DNA from: Ovis canadensis
Taxonomy: Eukaryota; Chordata; Mammalia; Artiodactyla; Bovidae
Direction: 5' to 3'
NCBI RefSeq assembly: GCF_042477335.2
Contig: NC_091727.1
Span: 121,303,501-121,367,500, forward strand
Length of the DNA: 64,000 bases
Both the position numbers and the translations under genes were made by a program. This document shows positions 56,711 to 64,000 of this stretch, in pieces. How positions within the stretch are numbered: the first letter of the stretch is position 1; each line of letters opens with the position of its first letter. A model generated the notes under the pieces. The model did not search any database and had not been told where the DNA came from. It saw only the letters and a program-made list of their open reading frames with translations.

Positions 56711-57637
56711 TTCAGTTCAGTTCAGTCCAGTCACTCAGTCGTGTCTGACTCGTTGCAACCCCATGAATCGCAGCATGCCAGGCCTCCCTGTCCATCACCA
56801 ACTCCAGGAGTTCACTCAGACTCATGTCCATTGAGTCAGTGATGCCGTCCAGCCACCTAATCCTCTGTCTTCCCCTCCTCCTCCTGCCCCCAATCCCTCC
56901 CAGCATCAAAGTCTTTTCCAATTAGTCAACTCTTCGCATGAGGTGGCCAAAGTACTGGAGTTTCAGCTTCAGCATCATTCCTTCCAAAGAAATCCCAGGG
57001 CTGATCTCCTTTAGAATGGACTGGTTGGATCTCCTTGCAGTCCAAGGGACTCTCAAGAGTCTTCTCCAGCACCACAGTTCAAACGCATCAATTCTTCGGC
57101 GCTCAGCTTTCTTCACAGTCCGACTCTCACATCCATACATGACCACTGGAAAAACCGTAGCCTTGACTAGATGAACCTTTGTTGGCAAATGTCTCTGCTT
57201 TTCAATATGCTATCTAGGTTGGTCATAACTTTCCTTCCAAGGAGTAAGCATCTTTTAATTTCATGGCTGCAGTCACCATCTTCTGTGATTTTGGAGCCCC
57301 CCAAAATAAAGTCGGACACTGTTTCTACTGTTTCCCCATCTATTTCCCATGAAATGATGGGACCAGATGCCATGATCTTCGTTTTCTGAATGTTGAGCTT
57401 TAAGCCAAATTTTTCACTCACCACTTTCACTTTGATCAAGAGGCTCTTTAGTTCCTCTTCACTTTCTGCCATAAGGGTGGTGTCATCTGCATATCTGAGG
57501 TTATTGATATTTCTTCCAGCAATCTTGATTCCAGCTTGTGCTTCTTCTAGTCCAGAGTTTCTCATGATGTACTCTGCATATAAGTTAAATAAGCATGGTG
57601 ACAATATACAGCCTTGACGTACTCCTTTTCCTATTTG
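56711..57637 (-). mobile_element. BovB 3' part, left arm of inverted pair
   Basis: Antisense BovB with its tail at the left (TTCAGTTCAGTTCAG) and a 5' truncation in RT. Its minus frames hold IGKGVRQGCILSPCLFNLY, RYADDTTLMAESEEELKSLL and a C-terminal GGSKITEDGDCSHEIKRCLL. It shares unusual variants with the right arm (LIKVKVVSEK, KITEDGD). Confidence 0.94.
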
Positions 57638-58943
57638 GCTCACATAGAGCCAGACATCCTGGAATGTGAAGTCAAGTGGGCCTTAGAAAGCATCATTATG
57701 AACAAAGCCAGTGGAGGTGAAGGAATTCCAGTTGAGCTGTTTCAAATCCTGAAAGATGATGCTGTGAAAGTGCTGCACTCAATATGCCAGCAAATTTGGA
57801 AAACTCAGCAGTGGCCATGCGACTGGAAAAGGTCAGTTTTCATTCCAATCCCAAAGAAAGACAATGCCAAAGAATGCTCAAACTACCACACAATTGCACT
57901 CATCTCACACACTAGTAAAGTAATGTTCAAAATTCTCCAAGCCATTCTTCAGCAATATGTGAACTGCGAAATTCCTCATGTTCAAGCTGGTTTTAGAAAA
58001 GGCAGAGGAACCAGAGATCAAATTGCCAACATCCGCTGGATCATGGAAAAAGCAAGAGAGTTCCAGAAAAACATCTACCTTGGCTTTATTGACTGTGCCA
58101 AAGCCCTTGACTGTGTGGATCACAATCAACTGTGGAAAATTCTGAAAGAGATGGGAATACCAGATCACTTGACCTGCCTATTGAGAAACCTATATGCAGG
58201 TCAAGAAGCAACAGTTAGAACTGGACATGGAACAACAGCCGAATAGGAAAAGGAGTACATGAAGGCTGTATATTGTCACCCTGCTTATTTAACTTATATG
58301 CAGAGTACATCATGAGAAACACTGGACTGGAAGAAGCACAAGCTGGAATCAAGATTGCCGGGAGAAATATCAATCACCTCAGATATGCAGATGACACCAC
58401 CCTTATGGCAGAAAGTGAAGAGGAACTAAAAAGCCTCTTGATCAAAGTGAAAGTGGTGAGTGAAAAAGTTGGCTTAAAGCTCAACATTCAGAAAATGAAG
58501 ATCATGGCATCTGGTCCCATCACTTCATGGGAAATAGATGGGGAAACAGTGGAAAGTGTCAAGCTTTATTTTGGGGCTCCAAAATCACAGAAGATGGTGA
58601 CTGCAGCCATGAAATTAAAAGATGCTTACTCTTGGGAAGAAAAGTTATGACCAACCTAGATAGCATATTGAAAAGCAGAGACATTACTTTGCCAACAAAG
58701 GTCCATCTAGTCAAGGCTACGGTTTTTCCAGTGGTCATGTATGGATGTGAGAGTCGGACTGTGAAGAAAGCTGAGCGCCGAAGAATTGATGCTTTTGAAC
58801 TGTGGTGCTGGAGAAGACTCTTGAGAGTCCGTTGGACTGCAAGGAGATCCAACCAGTCCATTCTGAAGGAGATCAGCCCTGGGATTTCTTTGGAAGGAAT
58901 GAAGCTGAAGCTGAAACTCCAGTACTTTGGCCACCTCATGTGA
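57614..58943 (+). pseudogene. BovB reverse transcriptase remnant, right arm
   Basis: Frame 57614-58246 carries the RT N-terminal part (WALESIIMNKASGGEGIPVE, PKKDNAKECSNYHTIALIS, FRKGRGTRDQ, motif A FIDCAKALDCVD). After a frameshift at the small deletion, SPCLFNLYAEY and motif C YADDTTLMAE follow (58273-58650), then the C-terminal part (58527-58943). The motif A neighbourhood is altered (AKAL for AKAF). Confidence 0.85.
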
Positions 58944-59162
58944 AGAGTTGACTCATTGGAAAAGACTCTGATGCTGGGAGGGATTGGGAGCAGGAGGAGA
59001 AGGGGAAGACAGAGAATGAGATGGCTGGATGGCATCACTGACTCAATGGACATGAGTCTGAGTGAACTCCTGGTGTTGGTGATGGACAGGGAGGCCTGGC
59101 ATGCTGTGATTCATGGGGTTGCAAAGAGTCAGACACGACTGAGCAACTGAACTGAACTGAAC
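57638..59162 (+). mobile_element. BovB 3' part, right arm of inverted pair
   Basis: Sense BovB from 'cacatagagccagacatcct' (RT linker) to the tail 'gactgagcaactgaactg'. A small deletion near 58236 joins 'acaacagc' to 'cgaatagg'. The part 58237-59162 mirrors the left arm. Confidence 0.94.
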
Positions 59163-59341
59163 TGAAGGTCTTTAATAATGGACACTTTAAATTCCTATGT
59201 CAAGCTGTCTCCATCATCAAGTGTCGCTGAATTGCAGATAATGCAGATTTTTTGTGAATAACCTCATTTGAGAATCCTGGTAGAAATTTCCTCTTGATGA
59301 AAGGTCGGGTACAAAACTTAGATCAGAAATACACATTTATG

Positions 59342-59660
59342 GGCTTCACTGGTGGCTATAGTATCCACATGCCCAATATAGGAGACATGGGTTCCATCCC
59401 TGATCTTGGAATATCTCACATACTGCAGAGCAACTAAGCCCGTGTGGCACAACTATTGAGCCTGTACTCTAGAGCTCAGGAGCCACAACTACTGAACCCA
59501 CGTTCCCTAGATAGACACTGTCTCCACAACAAGAGAAGCCTGTGCAATGAGAATCTCATGCATTTCAACTAGAGAGTAGCCCTCAATTGCCACAACTAGA
59601 GAAAAGCCCACACAGCAACAAGGACACAGCACAGCCAAAAATAAACAAATGAAATTATAT
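59342..59660 (+). repeat. CHR-1-like SINE, diverged
   Basis: 'gggcttcactggtggctata' head, 'gagcaactaagcccgtgtgg', repeated 'cacaactactgaacccacg' and 'caacaagagaagcctgtgca', then an A-rich end. More decayed than the copy at 45783. Confidence 0.82.
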
Positions 59661-60148
59661 TTTAAAATAAATACATTCCTAGATGTCATTCTCCAAAATA
59701 AATGAGCTCATAATTTGTTGTTGTTCAGTGGCTAAGTTGAGTCCAGCTCTTTGTAGTCCCATAGACTACAGTATACCAGGCTTCCTGTCCTTCACTATCT
59801 CCCGGAGTTTCTTCAAACTCATGTGCATTCAGTCAATGATGCCATCCAAAAATCTCATTATCACTCCTTTCTCCTGCCTTCAATCTTTCCCAGCATCAGG
59901 GTCTTTTCCAATGAGTTGGCTCTTCGCATCAGATGGCCAAAGTATTGGAGCTTCAACTTCAGCATCAGTCCTTCCAATGAATATTCAGGACTGATTTCCT
60001 TTTGGATTGACTGGTTTGATTTCCTTGCTGTCCAAGGGACTCCCAAGAGTCTTATTCAGCACTGCAGTTGGAAAGCATCAGTTTTTTGGTGCTCAGACTT
60101 CTTTATGGTCCAACTCTCACTTCCATACATGACTACTAGAAAAACCAT

Positions 60149-60414
60149 GCTGCTGCTGCTAAGTCATTTCAGTCGTGTCCGACTCTGTGTGACCCCATAG
60201 ACAGCAGCCCACCAGGCTTCCCCATCCCTGGGATTTTCCAGGCAAGAACACTGGAGTGGGTTGCCATTTCCTTCTCCAATGCATGAAAGTGAAAGTGAAG
60301 TCGCTCAGTTGTGTCCGACTATTCACGACTCCACGGGCTGCAGCCTACAAGGCTCCCCTGTCCCTGAGATTCTCCAGGCAAGAACACTGGAGTGGGGTGC
60401 CATTGCCTTCTCTG
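60149..60414 (-). repeat. Bov-A2 SINE, complete dimer
   Basis: (GCT)3 tail and two antisense Bov-A monomers joined by 'atgcatgaaagtgaaagtga'. A perfect 11-bp duplication agaaaaaccat lies at 60138-60148 and 60415-60425. Confidence 0.96.
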
Positions 60415-60672
60415 AGAAAAACCATAGCTTTGACTATATGGAACTGTTTCAGCAAAGTGATGTCTCTGCTTTTTAATATGCTATCGAGGTTTGTTACAGC
60501 TTTTCTTCCAAGGAGAAAACATCTTTTAATTTCTCTTGAAACCTGATTGATTATATTCTTTGCAGCCAAAGATGGAAAAGCTCTATACAGTCAGCAAAAA
60601 CAAGACCTGGAGCTGACTGTGGCTCAGATCATCAGCTCCTCATTTCAAAATTCAGGCTTGAATTGAAGAAAG

Positions 60673-60849
60673 TAGGATAAGGGGATGACAGAGAATGAGA
60701 TGGTTAGATGGCATCATCAACTTGATGGACATGAGCCTGAGCAGGCTCCAGGCGTTGGTGATGCACACAACACACAGGGAAGCCTGGTGTGCTACACAGT
60801 CCATGGAGTTGCAAAGAATTGGATATGACTGAGCAACTGAACTGAACTG
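60673..60849 (+). repeat. BovB 3'-end fragment nested in BovB
   Basis: Sense BovB C-terminal text ('gatgacagagaatgagatgg' to 'gagcaactgaactgaactga'). The host BovB text resumes directly after it ('gggaaagtcactaggccatt'). Any flanking repeat is only 3-4 bases. Confidence 0.88.
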
Positions 60850-61550
60850 AGGGAAAGTCACTAGGCCATTCAGGTATGACCTAAATCAAATCCCTTTTGA
60901 TTATACACTGGAGGTGATGAATAGATTCAAGGGATTAGGTCTGGTAGACAGAGTGACTGAAAAACTATGGACAGAGGTTCATAACATTGTACAGGAGGCA
61001 GTTACAAAAACCATCCCTAAGAAAAACAAATGCAAGGAGGCAAAGTGGTTGTCTGAGGAGGCCTTACAAATAGCTGAGAAAATAAGAGAAGTGAAAAGCA
61101 AGGGAGAAAGGGAAAGATACACCCAACTGAATGCAGAGTTCCAGAGAATAGCAAGCAGAGATAAGAAAGCCTACTTAAGTGAACAATGAAAAGAAATAGA
61201 GGAAAACAATAGAATGGGAAATACTAGAGCTTTCTTCAAGAAAATTGGAGATGCCAAGGGAACATCTCATGCAAAGATGGGCACAAGAAAGGACAGAAAT
61301 GGCCAGGACCTAACAGAAACAGAAGAGATTAAGAAAAGGAGGCAAGAATACACAGAACTATACAAAATAAAGTTCTTAATGGCCCAGATAACCACGAAGA
61401 TGTGGTCACTCACTTAAAGCCAGACATCCTGGAATGTGAAGTCAAGTGGGCCCTAGGAAGCATTACTATGAACAAAACTAGAGGAGGTGATGGAACTCCA
61501 GCTGAGCTATTTAAAATCCTAAAAGATGATGCTATTAAAGAGTTCATAAT

Positions 61551-61933
61551 ACAGTGCTATCAATACAGTTTTCCAATTGCCTTTGCAAAGGACATATGAC
61601 ATATTGATGAAAAGTTGAAATGTAGCATCATCTACATTATAATGTTTAGTTTCATCTTGAAGAAGTGGTTTATACATTGGCATATGAGGATAGCCATCTA
61701 TCATAGTATAGAATTAGGTACATGTGAAAGAATTATAAGAAATACTAAAGTTATGCAACGGAATCACATAACATATCCCACTAAATTCTGAAACACTTTT
61801 AATTAATCAATAATGAGCCCATACCATGAAGAAACTTGAATGTTAGAATTGTAAAGACCAAAACTAAATATTTTTTTATTGTACCTTGCTATAGTTACTA
61901 ATAATTTTACTGTGGATACTTTTTGTTTCCAAT
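61551..61933. other. Single-copy AT-rich DNA, nothing recognised
   Basis: No feature recognised. Confidence 0.5.
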
Positions 61934-61940
61934 TGAACAC

Positions 61941-62352
61941 ATGAGAGTTGGACTATGAAGAAAGCTCAGCACAGACGAATTGATGTTCTTGAACTGTGGT
62001 GTTGGAGAAGACCTCTTGAGAGTCCCTTGGACAGCAAGGAGATCCAACCAGTCCATCCTAAAGGAGATCAGTCCTGGGTGTTCATTGGAAGGACTGATTT
62101 TGAAGCTGAAACTCCAATACTTTGGCCACCTGATGTGAAGAGGTGACCCATTTGAAAAGACTCTGATGCTGGAAAAGATTGAGGGCAGGAGGAGGAGGGG
62201 ACGACAGAGGATGAGATGGTTGGATGGCATCACCAACTCAATGGACATGGGTTTGGGTGGACTCCAGGAGTTGGTGATGGACAGGGAGGCCTGGCGTGCT
62301 ACAGTTCATGGGATTGCAAAGAGTTGGACACGACTGAATGACTGAAGTGAAC
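61941..62352 (+). repeat. BovB 3' end, sense
   Basis: BovB C-terminal region and tail ('gactgaagtgaac'). The 7-bp duplication tgaacac lies at 61934-61940 and 62353-62359. Confidence 0.93.
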
Positions 62353-62359
62353 TGAACAC

Positions 62360-63065
62360 TCACTGTGGCAGGAAGAACTTTAATTCTTACACTTGTGCTT
62401 TCTAAAGGATAGAACATGACAAAAAGATTGCACCATCCTGGTTTGGGTATAATGAAAGTTATTTAAAGAAGACAGTCTTTGGATGATTAATATTTTCCAT
62501 CTTCTTCTCCCATGTGCCTCTCTGTTAATGATACTGCCTCTGTCAGGCTTGGTGAGATTGGTCAGGTCAGCATGAACTAGAAATGGACCAACCACAGGAG
62601 GGTGATTCAGGCAGGTAAAGTGTTAACATCAGGAAGATCACAGGAATCCAGCCATAAGCACTAAGATTAATATATAGCACTTCCATCTCCAGGAGGACTT
62701 TGGGTTGAGAGTCATGGCCAGACACCAGTTCTGTAGGAAATGAGTGCCAAGCAGAAGCACAGACATATAGGAAAATATGTTTGTAAGAACTGGAGGGCAA
62801 CTCAAGTGGCTTTATCAACAACCACCACATCAGAGAACTATTATGAGAAGAAAGTGTAGAAATAGAGCAGGAGCTTCCAACAGACTGACAACTGGAAAAT
62901 ATGTAGAATTTCTTATATTCCGCCTGTCTGTGGTCTGACTTTCATCAGAGATGGGCCAAAGCTAATTCTATCAGTGGGATTTCGTGGCCCTGATTGTGGT
63001 GTTGATGTCCTGCTAAGCAGAATTAGATAATGCACTTCTCACTAAATAAGCAATTTCTTTTACTA
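62360..63065. other. Single-copy DNA, nothing recognised
   Basis: No repeat or domain recognised. The minus frame 62567-62830 is unsupported. Confidence 0.5.
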
Positions 63066-63382
63066 CAGGAGTTGCAAACTATGGCCTGCTGCCTATTTTT
63101 TTATGGCCTACAAGCTGAGAATGATTTTTACATTTTTAAGTTGAAAAAAATCAAAACATTATTTTTATGACACATGAAAATTTATGAAATTCAAATTTCA
63201 AGGTTCCTAAAGATTTATTGGAATGGAGCCAGAGCCACATCTATTTGTTTGCATGTTGTCTATGGCTGCTTTCATTCTACAGTGACAGAGCTAAGGATTC
63301 ATGACAGACACTGTATGGCCAGCAAAGCCGCAAACATGTGCTATCTGGACCTTCACAGAAAGAAATTTGTCAGCACTGGTGT
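63066..63382 (+). repeat. hAT-Charlie-like DNA transposon fossil
   Basis: 'gagttgcaaactatggcctg', 'gatttattggaatggagcca', 'ttgtctatggctgctttcat' and 'gtatggccagcaaagccgca' match the same ancient hAT-Charlie-like family seen at 19635, here in the opposite orientation and with a longer middle. Confidence 0.72.
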
Positions 63383-64000
63383 AATGTATAAATTCCACTG
63401 ATATACAGAAGTCTCATAGCCCATAATCAGAGCTGGATCACATTTAATTCCTTAGGAAGTTGCAGTCAATTCTGATCTAAGTAAAAGTCATAGAGAAGTT
63501 AGCAATCAATGAATATGATGTTCTTGTTACTATTTAAGCATTGGCAAATACAAGAGTTGAATGAAATGAAGTATATAATACTTCTGTTAATCCCTTCTGT
63601 TAATCCCTGCCTTTCCTAGCTTTGCTCTGACAGAGGCTAGGAGTATTCTACCTCCAACATTTGGTGAGCCAATCCTGCCTAAGAGAGCAGGATGTTAGGC
63701 ATCCCATCCTGCCAGTAGGGATCATAGAATATATATTGTTACCCAAGGTCTCTGTGTCTGATGTGTGCTCACTGAATTGCCTCCTCTCCCCCAATACAAC
63801 AGTGTTGGGCTAACCTCTGTGGTTGGCTTTTGGCCTTGGTTTTCTGCTTAGAGTTATAATTACAGTTTGAGGCTAGACCTTCCCCTGAGTTCCCACCTGA
63901 TTGGCTAGGGCACTGATTCTTGAAGAAATCCTTTCTACTCTATTGCCCCTAGCAGCTGGATCCTGCTCTGCATGGCTTCATCTTTTAGTTGGTCTCCTTC
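63383..64000. other. Single-copy DNA, nothing recognised
   Basis: Contains a tiny tandem 'cttctgttaatccc' pair at about 63580-63610; otherwise nothing identified. Confidence 0.5.

Larger units (their letters stand above)
59715..61539 (-). mobile_element. BovB LINE with inverted 5' part
   Basis: 59715-60535 is antisense BovB 3' region; about 60545-61539 is sense BovB from endonuclease to RT linker. An 11-bp flanking repeat with one mismatch (gagctcataat 59704-59714, gagttcataat 61540-61550) shows it arrived as one insertion. A Bov-A2 and a BovB 3' fragment are nested inside. Decayed: the sense part reads ETLWTEVHNIVQEA- and ITMNKTRGGDGTPAEL-like text with stops. Confidence 0.9.

Noticed and set aside
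1..64000. CRISPR array, insertion sequence, integron or prophage
   Set aside because: No regularly spaced short repeats with unique spacers and no bacterial genes; the repeats are mammalian retrotransposons.

Overview
This is mammalian intergenic DNA, most likely from a pecoran ruminant such as cattle, sheep, goat or a close relative. The evidence is the repeat content: BovB (RTE-type) LINEs, the SINEs Bov-A/Bov-A2 and Bov-tA that share the BovB 3' end, ruminant-type L1, and older CHR-type cetartiodactyl SINEs. On top of these sit general mammalian fossils (MIR, L2, old L1, hAT-Charlie-like elements). I see no functional host protein-coding gene, no active-looking tRNA or rRNA gene, no CRISPR array and no bacterial or phage feature. 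Nearly every long reading frame is a decayed retrotransposon endonuclease/reverse transcriptase, and the rest are noise. The one host-derived coding remnant I can name is a broken retrocopy resembling B3GNTL1 (36987-38058).

Layout. 1-2.1 kb: single-copy DNA with one CHR SINE. 2.1-12.45 kb: a nested tower in which a sense BovB was split by a long L1, and that L1 was later hit by a solo LTR, a Bov-A SINE and an antisense BovB. 12.7-13.3 kb: three small BovB-dependent insertions. 14.2-17.6 kb: a near-complete antisense BovB that splits an ancient repeat. 17.9-22.1 kb: mostly single-copy. 22.2-24.0 kb: an L1 with an inverted 5' part. 25.3-29.8 kb: MIR and old L1 interrupted by SINEs and a sense BovB. 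31.2-35.5 kb: an inverted Bov-tA pair, a BovB with an inverted 5' part, and an antisense L1. 35.6-38.1 kb: an unassigned stretch and the B3GNTL1-like retrocopy. 40.4-49.2 kb: L1, BovB and SINE mosaic. 49.2-51.4 kb: single-copy. 51.4-54.4 kb: L1/BovB. 54.4-56.5 kb: single-copy, old L1, MIR and L2. 56.7-59.2 kb: a head-to-head BovB inverted pair inside L2. 59.3-62.35 kb: CHR SINE and further BovB. The right end is single-copy plus one hAT-like element.

The biology visible here is retrotransposition. BovB and L1 encode APE-type endonuclease plus reverse transcriptase. Bov-A and Bov-tA carry the BovB 3' end and are thought to be moved by BovB enzymes. Many insertions keep exact target-site duplications (TSDs), so insertion order can be read directly. 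No new biochemical system is evident. The most interesting signals are structural: several BovB copies carry 5' inversions like the 'twin priming' known from L1; two head-to-head inverted pairs (one BovB, one Bov-tA) each look like a single insertion with both 3' ends outward; and one L1/Bov-tA composite junction occurs at two places about 19 kb apart. Boundaries of old repeats are approximate; where a TSD is quoted, positions were read base by base.
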